Assembly (NCBI RefSeq): GCF_003049525.1
Contig: NZ_PYWL01000001.1
Location: forward strand, 744,001-808,000
From: Lysinibacillus fusiformis
GTDB taxonomy: Bacteria > Bacillota > Bacilli > Bacillales_A > Planococcaceae
Direction of reading: 5' to 3'
DNA: 64,000 nt
In this document: positions 38,705 to 47,896 of the stretch, in pieces
Layout of the letters: the number at the start of each line of letters is the position of its first letter
How positions within the stretch are numbered: position 1 is the stretch's first letter
The notes under the pieces: model-generated
The model's database searches: none
Told to the model about the DNA's origin: nothing
The model's input: the letters and a program-made list of their open reading frames with translations, nothing else
Program-made: the position numbers and the translations under genes

Positions 38705-40372
38705 TTAGACGATTTCAGCAAAATACTGTACGGTTTTCATCGGAGCACCGATCGTTCGTAATGACCAAGTTTGCTCTAAATAAACATCCGCTAGTTTATC
38801 ATATTTCCCACCAAACTTTTGTGCCCACTCAACGGCTATGACACTTTCATATAATTGAGCCATTTTTTTGGCAACATCCTTTGCTTCAAACGTTTTTGTC
38901 GCTTCATCGAGAGTACTAAAAATTTGTAAGGTTGCCGATAGTTTAGTTAATTGCTCTTGAACGATTTTCACTAATGAATGGTCTGTTAATACTTCTAATC
39001 GCTTGCTCATCTCTTGAACAAACAATTCATGTGCCCTGTATTTATCCACTAAGCGAATAAGCTCCAAAGCTAGTATATTAGCCGTACCCTCCCATACCGT
39101 CAGCACTTGCGCATCTCTCAGTAAGCGTGGTGTTACAAAGTCCTCAATATAGCCATTCCCGCCATGTAGCTCAATTGCTTCACTTGCATAATGGACCGCC
39201 TGCTCTGCCGTTTCCTTTTTCATAATGGCAATATATAAACGGTTCATGATGATGTCTTGCTCTGTTCCCTGACCACTTGTCACTTTATCGTATAATTGAA
39301 TAAGATCAAAAATCGTGGCTACTTCTACATGCAGCTTAGCGGCATATTTACCCAATGTATCCTGGATCATAGGATACTGTGTTAAAGGTTTACCAAAGGC
39401 ATATCGATTTGACACATAATGCTTCGCCTCTAAGAAGCCACGGCGCATAATACCAATGGATGCCACAGCATTACAAATTCTTGATAAATTAAGCGCCTCC
39501 AGCATATAATAAATCCCTTTATTTTGATCACCAACTACATAAGCGAGTGCTCCATCAAACTCAACCTCACCAGATGGAACGGCTTTCACACCTAATTTAT
39601 CTTTTAGTCGTCGAATACGAAGTTGGTTAGCCGTTCCATCTTCATTACGCCATGGAACTGCAAATAGAGTTAATCCTTTAGAGCCTGCTTGTGCACCCTC
39701 TATTCGTGCCAATACCATTGCAACCCCACACATCCCTGCATTGGAGGCGAAATACTTTTCACCATAGAGGCGGTATTCATTCCCCACAAGTTTTGCTTCT
39801 ACTACATTCGCACCAACATCTGAGCCTCCTTGTCGCTCTGTTAAAAATGTCGCTCCCTCATATAGCTCCATATCGCCTGTTGCACAAACATGCGGTAAGA
39901 AGCGCTGCTTAACTCCTTCCTCTGCATAATGGTCTAATAAATAGGCAGTAGCCATCGTTAACGTCACAGGGCAATAAAAACCGGGCTCCGCATGTGACAG
40001 TAAATAACCTTGCGCAAAACTATAGACATAATTCCCTTTGTGACCTAGTTGGGGAATATCTTTATGCACATAGCCAACAATCCCCGTATTATATGTCTCC
40101 TCGATTGTTTTTTTGTAGCCGTCATTGACCCATACCTCTGAAACCTCTTCGCCATAGGCATTATACCTTTGAAGGCGAGGCTCTCCTTGTCGATCAGTAT
40201 GTTTCGCCCTCACATCTATAGCACCCGCACATAGCTCACCAAAGTCCGTCAATTCCCGATGCGCATAAGATAAAAATTCTTTATCGAGCATCATTTCCAA
40301 CACTTTTTGAAGCGTATCATCATCTGTAAAGAAATTGCTTGTGCCTGCTATTTCCTGTTGTAAAACTTTCAT
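38705..40372 (-). CDS. Large acyl-CoA dehydrogenase (AidB-like group)
   Basis: At 555 aa this is longer than classical acyl-CoA dehydrogenases and belongs to the AidB/FadE-like subgroup. It has TFLTERQGGSDVGANVVEA, YGEKYFASNAGMCGVAMVLARIEG, and AIELHGGNGYIEDFVTPRLLRDAQVLTVWEGTANILALE near the end. The C-terminal extension (about 430–555) is helical. It lies one base after an acyl-CoA ligase gene and in a MerR-controlled operon, so it probably oxidises a specific acyl-CoA made by that ligase. The substrate is unknown. Confidence 0.88.
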   Translation of the reverse strand: MKVLQQEIAGTSNFFTDDDTLQKVLEMMLDKEFLSYAHRELTDFGELCAGAIDVRAKHTDRQGEPRLQRYNAYGEEVSEVWVNDGYKKTIEETYNTGIVGYVHKDIPQLGHKGNYVYSFAQGYLLSHAEPGFYCPVTLTMATAYLLDHYAEEGVKQRFLPHVCATGDMELYEGATFLTERQGGSDVGANVVEAKLVGNEYRLYGEKYFASNAGMCGVAMVLARIEGAQAGSKGLTLFAVPWRNEDGTANQLRIRRLKDKLGVKAVPSGEVEFDGALAYVVGDQNKGIYYMLEALNLSRICNAVASIGIMRRGFLEAKHYVSNRYAFGKPLTQYPMIQDTLGKYAAKLHVEVATIFDLIQLYDKVTSGQGTEQDIIMNRLYIAIMKKETAEQAVHYASEAIELHGGNGYIEDFVTPRLLRDAQVLTVWEGTANILALELIRLVDKYRAHELFVQEMSKRLEVLTDHSLVKIVQEQLTKLSATLQIFSTLDEATKTFEAKDVAKKMAQLYESVIAVEWAQKFGGKYDKLADVYLEQTWSLRTIGAPMKTVQYFAEIV

Positions 40373-40373
40373 G

Positions 40374-41876
40374 CTATCTCACCTCTTGTCCTTTCAAAGA
40401 TTGTTTTAAAATTTTGCCTGACGCATTCCTTGGTAGCGCTTCCACTTTTTCGAAAATACGCGGTATCTTATACTTAGCAAGCTGCCCCTCTAAATAATCT
40501 TTTAGAGCCTCTTCATCAATATCCTGTTTAGCGGAATAAACAGCCTTCACTGTCTCTCCCCATTGTGGATGTGGAACACCAACCACTGCCGCTTCAAATA
40601 TCCCCTCAAAGCTTAAAAGGCAATCTTCAATTTCTTTCGGATAAATATTGACTCCTCCCGAAATAATCACATCTTTTTTTCGATCAACAATCCAAATAAA
40701 GCCGTCTTCATCCTTACGAGCTAGATCACCTGTTTTTAACCAACCGTCTATAAAGGCCGCATTGGTTGAAGCTTCATCTCTGTAGTAGCCAAGCATATTA
40801 CCCTCACCAAATAAAACGATTTCCCCTACTTCTCCTGCTGGTACATCTTCGCCACTGTCGTTAACAATACGTATCTCTGTACCTAAAGGTGCTCGCTGTC
40901 CAATACTCCCAGCCTTTCCTTCATGCTCCTTGCCAAATAGCAATGATCCACTTGGCCCCGCCTCTGTTAATCCATATACGCATGTTAAATTAGTTGTGCG
41001 GAATGACTGTTGAATGAAACGAACTTCGTTTTCAGATAAAGGTGCACCTCCATATACCCACCATTTCATGGAGGACAAATCAGCTGATTGCAATCTCGGC
41101 ATCTGTGCTGTTAATAAATAAGCAACAGGTGCGCCAAAGAAATGAGTCGTTTTTTCCTGTTCAATGGAATCCATTAATAAATCTGGTGTAAAAGTTGGCG
41201 TTAACACATTTGTAGAGCCTACAAATACACCTGCCATTAAAAATAAATGCAATGGAGCCGAATGAGTTAATGGCATCATTAGCAATATACGGCTTTCAGG
41301 CTTTACCTCCATTTCAACTGCAATCATTTGTGCAACCGTTAAAATATTACGATAGCTAAACAATACGCCCTTTGGTTTCCCAGTCGTACCTGATGTGTAC
41401 AAAATGGTCGAAGCATCATCTTCGTTTAACTGACATTCAATCGTTTGGGAACTGGCACTTTGAATCATTGTTTCATAATGAAGCCAGCCTGCTACTTGTT
41501 GGCCTGTTTTAATTTTTAACGGGATTACGGCAATATGCTGGACTGCCGCAAAAATGGCTTCATGTGCAATAATCACCTTTGCCTCAGCATGCTGTGCCAC
41601 ATACTCTACTTCTTGTAATGTAAACTTAGCATTGACTGGGACGACAATAGCACCCATTCGCTGAATAGCAAAATAGCTCACGACAAACTCTACAACGTTA
41701 GGCATAAAAATCAGAACTTTATCTCCCTGCCTTACACCCTGTTCTAATAATGCATGACTAAAACGGGTCACTTGCTCATCTAAATCATGATAGGTCACTC
41801 TTCTACCATGACAAATAACGGCTTCCTTTGTTGGATACTTACGGGCATTACGTGCTAATAAATCGGAACTATTCAT
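40374..41876 (-). CDS. Acyl-CoA synthetase (AMP-forming)
   Basis: This 500-aa ANL-superfamily ligase activates a carboxylic acid to its acyl-CoA through an acyl-AMP. It has the P-loop TILYTSGTTGKPKGVLFSY, the A5-type YGLTEAGPSG motif, GWLKTGDLARKDEDGFIWIVDRKKDVI and the C-terminal catalytic lysine in LPRNASGKILK. Short length is typical of fatty-acid or benzoate-type CoA ligases. Its start overlaps the MerR gene by 8 bases. The specific acid cannot be read from the sequence. Confidence 0.9.
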   Translation of the reverse strand: MNSSDLLARNARKYPTKEAVICHGRRVTYHDLDEQVTRFSHALLEQGVRQGDKVLIFMPNVVEFVVSYFAIQRMGAIVVPVNAKFTLQEVEYVAQHAEAKVIIAHEAIFAAVQHIAVIPLKIKTGQQVAGWLHYETMIQSASSQTIECQLNEDDASTILYTSGTTGKPKGVLFSYRNILTVAQMIAVEMEVKPESRILLMMPLTHSAPLHLFLMAGVFVGSTNVLTPTFTPDLLMDSIEQEKTTHFFGAPVAYLLTAQMPRLQSADLSSMKWWVYGGAPLSENEVRFIQQSFRTTNLTCVYGLTEAGPSGSLLFGKEHEGKAGSIGQRAPLGTEIRIVNDSGEDVPAGEVGEIVLFGEGNMLGYYRDEASTNAAFIDGWLKTGDLARKDEDGFIWIVDRKKDVIISGGVNIYPKEIEDCLLSFEGIFEAAVVGVPHPQWGETVKAVYSAKQDIDEEALKDYLEGQLAKYKIPRIFEKVEALPRNASGKILKQSLKGQEVR

Positions 41877-42258
41877 CGTGCATCTCTCCCCTTAAAGTCG
41901 TTAATTTCTCATTAAACATGCCATGCATTTGTTGTAATTCATTTCTCATTTGCGTAAGCTCAGCTATTTTCCTATCAATCTCCTGTATCTTTTGCTCTCC
42001 GTATTCAACGGTTCGCTCCAATTGCTGAATTCCTGAGCGATCAAAATCAAAAAGTAACACCATTTCCTTGATCTCCTCCAGTGAAAAGCCGTAACGCTTT
42101 CCTCTGAAAATAAGCTTGAGCTTCGCAGATTCTTTTTTCGAAAAGGTTCGTTGATTCGTAGATGAACGTTGAGGACAAAGAAGCCCAAGCTCCTCATAAT
42201 AACGAATTGTACGTGTGGACACATCGAACTCCTTAGCCACCTCTTGAATCGTCTTCAT
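41869..42258 (-). CDS. MerR-family transcriptional regulator
   Basis: This 129-aa regulator has an N-terminal MerR winged helix (TIQEVAKEFDVSTRTIRYYEELGLL) followed by a coiled-coil dimerisation helix (about 80–125). It lacks the cysteine set of metal-sensing MerR proteins. It heads an acyl-CoA synthetase/dehydrogenase operon, like LiuR-type regulators of branched-chain catabolism. The promoter region carries a palindrome in a 19-base spacer, the MerR mode of control, so it probably regulates its own operon. Confidence 0.88.
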   Translation of the reverse strand: MKTIQEVAKEFDVSTRTIRYYEELGLLCPQRSSTNQRTFSKKESAKLKLIFRGKRYGFSLEEIKEMVLLFDFDRSGIQQLERTVEYGEQKIQEIDRKIAELTQMRNELQQMHGMFNEKLTTLRGEMHDE

Positions 42259-42285
42259 AATCGTCTCCCCCTCCTGATTGGCAAC

Positions 42286-42316
42286 AGTATACCATTGACG
42301 TTAACGTAAACTTCAA
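42286..42316 (-). promoter_or_regulatory. MerR-type promoter with palindromic operator
   Basis: On the minus strand TTGAAG (42316–42311) and TATACT (42291–42286) are separated by 19 bases. The spacer contains TTTACGTTAACGTCAA, a near-perfect palindrome (42310–42295). Over-long spacers with a dyad are the hallmark of MerR-activated promoters, and TTTACGTTAACGTCAA resembles published LiuR sites. Confidence 0.75.
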
Positions 42317-42439
42317 CAAAATTTTCGAAATTAACAGAAAAATATAGTTCGAAGCAGAAATTTTAATGATTAGCCATTACTCTCGTATCACTAACTACCA
42401 TAATTTAATGTGTTAACTTGCTTTCTATCCATAAAAAAA

Positions 42440-42464
42440 CCCCTAACACTTTTCCTGTTAGGGG
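42440..42464 (-). terminator. Terminator after argS
   Basis: A 9-bp perfect stem (42440–42448 with 42456–42464) is followed by seven T residues on the minus strand. Confidence 0.85.
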
Positions 42465-42477
42465 CTAAGATAGACTA

Positions 42478-44148
42478 TTACATTTTTTCTGGTGCTGACA
42501 CGCCGATTAAACGAAGCGCATTAGCAATTGTTGTACGAACTGCAGTAATTAATGCTAAGCGAGCTTCTGTTAGCTCTTTGTTTGAAGCATCTAATACTTT
42601 TTCTGCATTATAGAAACTATGGAAAGCAGCCGCTGTTTCTTGAATATAATTTGCGATACGGTGTGGTGTACGATGTTTAGCCGCGTCAGCTACCACTTGT
42701 GGGAAATCGCCTATTTTTTTCAATAAATCAATTTCCTTTTCAGCTGTTAATAGGTTTAGGTTTTCACTTGTAGCAGCAAAACCTTGTTCATTGGCAGAGC
42801 GTAAAATTGATGAAATACGTGCATGTGCATATTGTGCATAATACACTGGGTTTTCATTAGATTGCGATACGGCAAGGTCAAGGTCAAAATCCATATGAGA
42901 ATCGCCTGCTGTTTTTACGAAGAAGTAGCGAACTGCATCTAAACCAACTTCTTCCACAAGCTCGCGCATTGTTACCGCATTGCCTGTACGTTTAGACATT
43001 TTGAATTTTTCACCGTTTTTATAAAGCTGAACCATTTGAATTACTTCTACTTCTAATGTATCACGATCATAGCCTAATGCTTGAATGGCAGCCTTCATAC
43101 GTGGAATATAGCCGTGATGGTCTGCTCCCCAAATATTGATTAATTTATCAAAGCCACGGACAATTTTATCCTCATGATAGGCGATATCTGGCGTTAAATA
43201 TGTGAACGAACCATCGTTTTTAATTAATACACGGTCTTTATCATCACCAAAAGTTGTTGAGCGGAACCAAGTAGCACCATCCTCTTCAAACACATGACCA
43301 TTTGCTTTTAATTTATCTAATGCCACTTCAATTTTTCCGTTTTCATATAGAGACGTTTCAGAATACCAAACATCAAAGTTTACACGGAAGTTTGCTAGGT
43401 CTGTTTTTAATTTATCTAATTCTAACGCTAAACCATGCTGACGGAAGAATGCAAAACGCTCTTCATCTGATTTAGTTAGGATTGCATCACCATGCTCTTT
43501 TGCTAGCTTGCCAGCAATTTCAATAATATCTGGGCCGTGGTAGCCGTCTTCTGGCATTTCGGCATCCATTCCTAATGCCTGCTTATAACGTGCTTCTAAT
43601 GAGTTTGCAAGGTTATTAATTTGGTTCCCTGCATCATTAATATAGTACTCACGAGAGACACTGTAGCCAGCCATATCTAATACATTACATAATGAATCTC
43701 CAACAGATGCCCCACGCGCATGTCCTAAATGAAGATCTCCTGTAGGGTTAGCCGAAACGAACTCTATTTGAACCTTCTCCCCTGCGCCTGCATTTGAACG
43801 ACCATAGTCTGCGCCTTGCTCGATAACCTGTGTAACTACCCCTGTTAGGAAATCTTTACGCACTGTGATATTCATGAAACCAGGACCAGCAATATCAATT
43901 TTCTCAATATCTGTTCCTTCAGTATCCAGATTTTCTAAAATAGCTTCCGCAATTGCACGAGGTGGCTTCTTCGCTAACTTTGTTAATTGCATAGCAATGT
44001 TTGTTGCATAGTCACCATTTGCTTTGTCCTTTGGTGTTTCCAAGTGAATTGTTAATTCTGTGTCAGCCTCCACTAAGCCTGCTTTTTTCACGGCTTGAGC
44101 CAACGCTGCTTTTATAGCCTGTTGTACTTGTTCTACTGCGTTCATCAT
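42478..44148 (-). CDS. argS: Arginyl-tRNA synthetase
   Basis: ArgRS charges tRNA-Arg. The 556-aa protein has the N-terminal additional domain (about 1–110), the HIGH-type signature [32 protein letters not shown] as the class I KMSKS-like loop, and the C-terminal DALR anticodon-binding domain ending in [14 protein letters not shown]. Its start overlaps the ywiB stop by 4 bases, the same ywiB–argS pairing as in B. subtilis. A GGAGG site precedes the double ATG. Confidence 0.97.
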   Translation of the reverse strand: MMNAVEQVQQAIKAALAQAVKKAGLVEADTELTIHLETPKDKANGDYATNIAMQLTKLAKKPPRAIAEAILENLDTEGTDIEKIDIAGPGFMNITVRKDFLTGVVTQVIEQGADYGRSNAGAGEKVQIEFVSANPTGDLHLGHARGASVGDSLCNVLDMAGYSVSREYYINDAGNQINNLANSLEARYKQALGMDAEMPEDGYHGPDIIEIAGKLAKEHGDAILTKSDEERFAFFRQHGLALELDKLKTDLANFRVNFDVWYSETSLYENGKIEVALDKLKANGHVFEEDGATWFRSTTFGDDKDRVLIKNDGSFTYLTPDIAYHEDKIVRGFDKLINIWGADHHGYIPRMKAAIQALGYDRDTLEVEVIQMVQLYKNGEKFKMSKRTGNAVTMRELVEEVGLDAVRYFFVKTAGDSHMDFDLDLAVSQSNENPVYYAQYAHARISSILRSANEQGFAATSENLNLLTAEKEIDLLKKIGDFPQVVADAAKHRTPHRIANYIQETAAAFHSFYNAEKVLDASNKELTEARLALITAVRTTIANALRLIGVSAPEKM

Positions 44149-44576
44149 TGTACCTCCGTAAATGTAATATCTAATGTATAATTGCCAACAGATTGCCCAC
44201 CCATTAGTAAATCGTACTGTACATGGAAATCTCCGCTTACTGCCCTGTTCGTAAATGACATTTTCTTCGTGTCGATAACGAGTGGCATGGAGCCAAACTC
44301 ACCTTCATAATGCCCTTTTTGCTGTTCAATTATGTTCAGTGGTAACCGCATACTGACAGCACCAGCACGCATAATAAGCGCCTTCTCATGGCCTAACTTC
44401 ATAGTCGTGCGGATGGTTTTATCCTCCTGCACCTCATCATATTTCAAATACAAGCTTCCTGCTTTTTCAAGTAGCTGCCCTTTGAGCCGCATTTCATAAC
44501 TTTCGGATTCTCCATCACTTGGGCGAATCGTAGAAATGAGCGTAATGTTTACTTGCGATCTTACTTCGTTCGCCAT
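44145..44576 (-). CDS. ywiB: DUF1934 beta-barrel protein YwiB
   Basis: This is a conserved 143-aa cytoplasmic protein of the DUF1934 family, encoded before argS in many Bacilli. The sequence is dominated by beta strands ([52 protein letters not shown]), consistent with the lipocalin-like barrel of the family. No function is established. The 4-base overlap with argS suggests coupled expression. Confidence 0.88.
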   Translation of the reverse strand: MANEVRSQVNITLISTIRPSDGESESYEMRLKGQLLEKAGSLYLKYDEVQEDKTIRTTMKLGHEKALIMRAGAVSMRLPLNIIEQQKGHYEGEFGSMPLVIDTKKMSFTNRAVSGDFHVQYDLLMGGQSVGNYTLDITFTEVQ

Positions 44577-44695
44577 AACGGACGCTCCCTTTTTAGTCTT
44601 TTACTATAACCTTTTTATTATAGGATGAATGCCATTGTTTTTTCAAGATAGAAGTCAACTAGAGCGCAACTACTACGGATAATTGAGCAATAAAA

Positions 44696-44725
44696 AAATC
44701 CTCCCTTCTAATGAAGAGAGGATTT
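44696..44725 (-). terminator. Terminator after the yidC-like gene
   Basis: A 13-bp stem with one mismatch (44696–44708 with 44713–44725) is followed by T residues on the minus strand. Confidence 0.8.
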
Positions 44726-44732
44726 ATGCAAT

Positions 44733-45365
44733 TTATCTATACCATTTTTTAATAATTAATTGCTGAACCGTTAATAATAAAGCACTTACTGTCCAATATA
44801 TTGGAATAATCGCTGGATTAAACAAACTAAAAATAAGGATCATGATGGGATTAATGAACATCATAATCTTCATATTTATTGGTTGATTTTTATCTAACGA
44901 GAGCCAACTTTGCATGAAGTAGATGACACAAGCTATTATTGAAATCCCGATATCCACTGTGCCCAAATTCATCCAAAGGAAATTTTCACTGGCAATCACT
45001 GTATCTAGCTTAATCGCATAGTACAGTGAAAATAACACAGGCAATTGAATGATGATTGGTAAACAACCTAATAATGAGCTTTTCAATGAATCTGAAGTTA
45101 ATTCTTGTATTTTTTGTTGAACCATTATTTTTTCAGATTCATCATGACTATTCTTCAATTTAGCAGTAAGCTCATCTAGTTCAGGTTTAATGGATGTCAT
45201 TAAATCTTTTGAATGTTTTTGGTGCTTGGCCGATTTAATAAAAAGCGGCATAAGTATTGCTCTCACTGCAATCGTGATACTAATAACACCTATTGCATAG
45301 CTTCCTGTAAAAGAATGGATAAAATGAATGAAATAAATAATAGGTTGCGTTAAAAAAGTAAACAA
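44733..45365 (-). CDS. Short YidC/Oxa1-family membrane insertase
   Basis: This 210-aa protein holds the Oxa1 core: helix with IGVISITIAVRAILMPLFIKSAKHQ containing the conserved arginine of the hydrophilic groove, a coiled cytoplasmic loop (about 62–95), LPIIIQLPVLFSLYYAI and three further helices. It lacks the lipoprotein signal of SpoIIIJ/YqjG. It is much shorter than housekeeping YidC and is paired with a 91-aa membrane gene 24 bases upstream. It may be a specialised insertase; targets are unknown. It is host sequence, about 430 bases from the element boundary. Confidence 0.88.
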   Translation of the reverse strand: MFTFLTQPIIYFIHFIHSFTGSYAIGVISITIAVRAILMPLFIKSAKHQKHSKDLMTSIKPELDELTAKLKNSHDESEKIMVQQKIQELTSDSLKSSLLGCLPIIIQLPVLFSLYYAIKLDTVIASENFLWMNLGTVDIGISIIACVIYFMQSWLSLDKNQPINMKIMMFINPIMILIFSLFNPAIIPIYWTVSALLLTVQQLIIKKWYR

Positions 45366-45389
45366 TGATTCTCCTCCTAGTTTTAAAGT

Positions 45390-45665
45390 TTACATCAAAC
45401 TAGGAGACACACTTTCTTCCTCATTGTTTTCTGACGTTCTTATACAGAGAACGAACCACGTTAGCAAAGGTGGAGTCCAAGTATTAGTGATGTCATAATC
45501 TACTTCAATTTCTTCATCTTGTATGTCTTGAACCATGAATTTATTGGCGAAATATAGCTGTAAATTAACACAGAGAACTGTTAAAACGAACGAAGCCAAT
45601 AGCCAAAAATATTCCATTGTACTCATAAAAATAAATATATCATTCATGAGAAGAGACCAAATCAC
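45390..45665 (-). CDS. Small membrane protein paired with the YidC-like gene
   Basis: A 91-aa protein opens with a GTG at 45,665, six bases after a strong GGAGG site. It has one clear transmembrane helix (about residues 18–40), an acidic segment QDIQDEEIEVDYD, then a hydrophobic patch with TPPLLTWFVLCI. I do not recognise a family. The 24-base gap to the yidC-like gene and shared strand suggest a two-gene operon. It could be a partner or substrate of that insertase. Confidence 0.6.
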   Translation of the reverse strand: MIWSLLMNDIFIFMSTMEYFWLLASFVLTVLCVNLQLYFANKFMVQDIQDEEIEVDYDITNTWTPPLLTWFVLCIRTSENNEEESVSPSLM

Positions 45666-45763
45666 AATACCCCTCCTTCCCTTTTTATATACAAAAAATT
45701 ATATTCGTATTGTGAATATTGAGTCAAATAATACCTTTACTTTTTTGAAACGACTAAAAAAAA

Positions 45764-45787
45764 TGGGGCTAGCCATAGCTACCCCCA
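45764..45787 (-). terminator. Original speB terminator, now cut off by the element
   Basis: On the minus strand GGGG-TAGC pairs with GCTA-CCCC around a short loop, with one bulged base, and is followed by eight T residues. It lies 11 bases outside the left core repeat. Before integration the speB stop codon would have been just upstream of it, so it was the speB terminator. Confidence 0.75.
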
Positions 45788-45798
45788 TCTAATCATAA

Positions 45799-45816
45799 TT
45801 ATTTTACCCAGCCTAA
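45799..45816. repeat. attL core repeat (18 bp)
   Basis: TTATTTTACCCAGCCTAA is identical to 60689–60706, where it is the last six codons (with stop) of speB read on the minus strand. The flanks differ on both sides. It marks the left boundary of the integrated element. Confidence 0.88.
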
Positions 45817-45900
45817 TATGGAAGGTTTGCAAGGTGAACACAAAAGACTAATGAACCCTTGATATATCAACGTTTTAAGTATCTATCCCCATTTTGTATA

Positions 45901-45969
45901 ATGCAGAATACTGCATGTAATAGCATTGATTTGGGGCTAAGCGGGGCTAAATTGGGGCTAAAAAAATAA
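45901..45969 (+). pseudogene. Possible relic of an integrase 3' end
   Basis: A short frame ending at 45,969 encodes a tail reading LGLSGAKLGLKK, with three GGGGCTA units. The live integrase ends in a comparable VGAKSGASL tail encoded by two GGGGCTA units. Tails of this kind are common on Gram-positive phage integrases. The relic is just inside attL and may record an earlier integration. The similarity is short. Confidence 0.35.
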
Positions 45970-45970
45970 G

Positions 45971-45998
45971 GCGAGCGTGTGTACAGGAATGTGTAAGT
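45971..45998 (-). repeat. Inverted copy of the element's ~30-bp repeat
   Basis: Read on the minus strand this stretch contains ATTCCTGTACACACGC, identical to the segment upstream of the integrase at 59,400. It is inverted relative to the other two copies (57775–57807 and 59392–59428). Confidence 0.65.
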
Positions 45999-46035
45999 AA
46001 AAAAAGATTGAGGCCAACCGCTTCAATCTTTTTTC
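45999..46035. terminator. Bidirectional terminator near attL
   Basis: An A-rich arm with AAAAAGATTGA pairs with TCAATCTTTTT around a GC-rich loop. T runs occur on both strands, so it can insulate the element's left end. Confidence 0.7.
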
Positions 46036-46258
46036 ATATTATTGGATCTTGATTGTTGTATTCTTATTCAAACTAAAAATACAAAAAAGAAAAAGCCTTG
46101 ATACAAGGCTTCCTACAATATCCCCTAGTGTCATAAGTATTTTTGATTATTTTCATATGATCCATTATAACGAAAATTACGTTAAATATCTTTTAAAACT
46201 GGGACTTCACAATATAAATATGTCATGTTAAAATAAGTGCGTAATTAATATTACATGT
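46036..46258. other. Non-coding stretch at the element's left end
   Basis: No coding frame with a ribosome binding site is visible. It contains a small perfect hairpin AAGCCTTG/CAAGGCTT near 46,095–46,113 and is otherwise A/T-rich. A second stem around 46,261–46,305 ends the SIR2 transcript. Confidence 0.4.
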
Positions 46259-46294
46259 AAAGAATGATGGCAATCTCTCTTCAAGAGGTCGGCG

Positions 46295-47896
46295 TCATTC
46301 TTTTTTATTTTCTAATAAATCAAAGATTAACATCAATCTTCTGAATTCGGTTTCTATCTTTAATTCGTTTTTTTCAGCCAAATCTTGGATTTCCTTCTTG
46401 ATATAAATTCTTATTTTTTCAATGTCTAACCTTTTTATGTTATAAGCAATCATTGAATCTTTAGTATATTTTCGCCCATCTAGACCTAAAATTACGTCTA
46501 TATCATCATATACTTTTTTATAACTAGAATTTATTGAATCAATTTGATAATCAATATTACTATAATTATCTAGCCTTTGTCGTAATCTTTCTTTTTCTGC
46601 ACCCAACAAAGAAGAATTGTTAATGTTCTCAATAGTTAAGTATTTACTCATCGGTAGCCTACTATTATTAGGCTGGGCAGCTAAGAACCTTAATGCAATC
46701 TCTAAAGGCATCTGTTCTTCTCCAAAATAATGTTTTACGTAATCAAGAACATTCGGAATTTGAAAAATGTATTTAGAATCTCCTAGCGCTACAATAAAAT
46801 TACTTTCCACTATTCCATTTTGATTAAGCATCTTTTCTATAAGTTCTAACTCTACTGGAGAAACTAACACTGAATTTAATTGTCCTTTTTCACCAGAATC
46901 TAAAATGATTTGTTTAATAAGGTGCTGATATTTTCTGACTTCAGATGGTGCAACTCCTTGATCAATTTTTCTTATATATTCATAAATTTTCGAGTAATTA
47001 TCAGTCTTCACATACGTAAATCTACAATTTAATTCACTATCAAAAATTGTTTCTTCTATAAATTCCTTCTGATTATATGAATATTCTACAACTATTAATT
47101 TTTCTGCTAAGTCGTATTGTTCATTGTTAGCTGCCTTTGCGAAATCCCCTATATATTTCCTTACGTTTAGATCAGATAACGAATATCCTAAAAAAATTAT
47201 TGGGGAATTAATCATTAAGGATATTATGGTTGCTGATATCAGTATAGAATTTTCATTATAATCAGCATAATCTTTTTCTAAAATCACCAGGCTTTCTGGA
47301 TTAGAAACACAACCATGAATTTTGAATAATTCTGCATATCCGAAAGAGTTCTTAAAAAACCCACTCTGCCCAATATATTTTTTTATTTCATAAGAGCTTT
47401 CATCATTATATAAATCTTCTATAAAGCTATCATAATTAGTAGTAAAAATTACTTGTGATTTTAATAAAGCTTTTTGAAATAGTGCTATTTCGCTTTCTTT
47501 TTCTTTAATAAAATTATAGGATTGTAACATTTCAACAATTTTTTCTTTAAAAGGGCTGGTTGATTGATTGTGGAAAAAATATTCAGAAGTATAATCCTTA
47601 ATTGGGATCTTACCTTCATAAAAACCCTTATCAAACTTCTCTGCTATTTCATTTGCTAATAATATATTTGTCTTGAATTCCAGTTCTTTACCACTTAAAT
47701 TGTAATTTGTACTTATCTCATCTTGAAGCAAACGATATTTGCTAAAAAAGTTCATTTCTTCGCCTAATTCTTCCCATAGTAGTTTTAATAGTTGAATCCA
47801 TGATGGAAAGTCTTCTAAATATCTTTTAGATATGCCTGAACCAATAAATAGGATTGGAAATTGATTATTTTGTACTAATCTCTCGAAAATATTCAT
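46295..47896 (-). CDS. SIR2-domain protein, candidate anti-phage NADase
   Basis: A 533-aa protein has an N-terminal SIR2_2 domain (about 1–280): FIGSGISKR (nucleotide loop, residues about 17–25), FTTNYDSFIE, the catalytic histidine in FKIHGCVSNPES, and IIFLGYSLSDLNVRKYI. The C-terminal half (about 300–533) matches nothing I recognise. It lacks the zinc cysteines of deacetylase sirtuins. Such proteins in mobile elements often deplete NAD+ in phage defence (Thoeris ThsA, DSR, SIR2–HerA); no HerA, TIR or Argonaute partner is adjacent. ATG at 47,896 follows GAGGTGAT, and both lie in a hairpin. Confidence 0.8.
   Translation of the reverse strand: MNIFERLVQNNQFPILFIGSGISKRYLEDFPSWIQLLKLLWEELGEEMNFFSKYRLLQDEISTNYNLSGKELEFKTNILLANEIAEKFDKGFYEGKIPIKDYTSEYFFHNQSTSPFKEKIVEMLQSYNFIKEKESEIALFQKALLKSQVIFTTNYDSFIEDLYNDESSYEIKKYIGQSGFFKNSFGYAELFKIHGCVSNPESLVILEKDYADYNENSILISATIISLMINSPIIFLGYSLSDLNVRKYIGDFAKAANNEQYDLAEKLIVVEYSYNQKEFIEETIFDSELNCRFTYVKTDNYSKIYEYIRKIDQGVAPSEVRKYQHLIKQIILDSGEKGQLNSVLVSPVELELIEKMLNQNGIVESNFIVALGDSKYIFQIPNVLDYVKHYFGEEQMPLEIALRFLAAQPNNSRLPMSKYLTIENINNSSLLGAEKERLRQRLDNYSNIDYQIDSINSSYKKVYDDIDVILGLDGRKYTKDSMIAYNIKRLDIEKIRIYIKKEIQDLAEKNELKIETEFRRLMLIFDLLENKKE

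Noticed and set aside
42410-42613. Plus-strand frame over the argS end
   Set aside because: It overlaps the argS terminator and coding end and has no ribosome binding site.
44149-44732. T-box leader before argS
   Set aside because: argS overlaps ywiB, and no T-box consensus or specifier hairpin is seen upstream of ywiB.
46295-47896. Protein deacetylase sirtuin
   Set aside because: The zinc-ligand cysteines of deacetylase sirtuins are missing, and the length and context fit SIR2_2 defence effectors.
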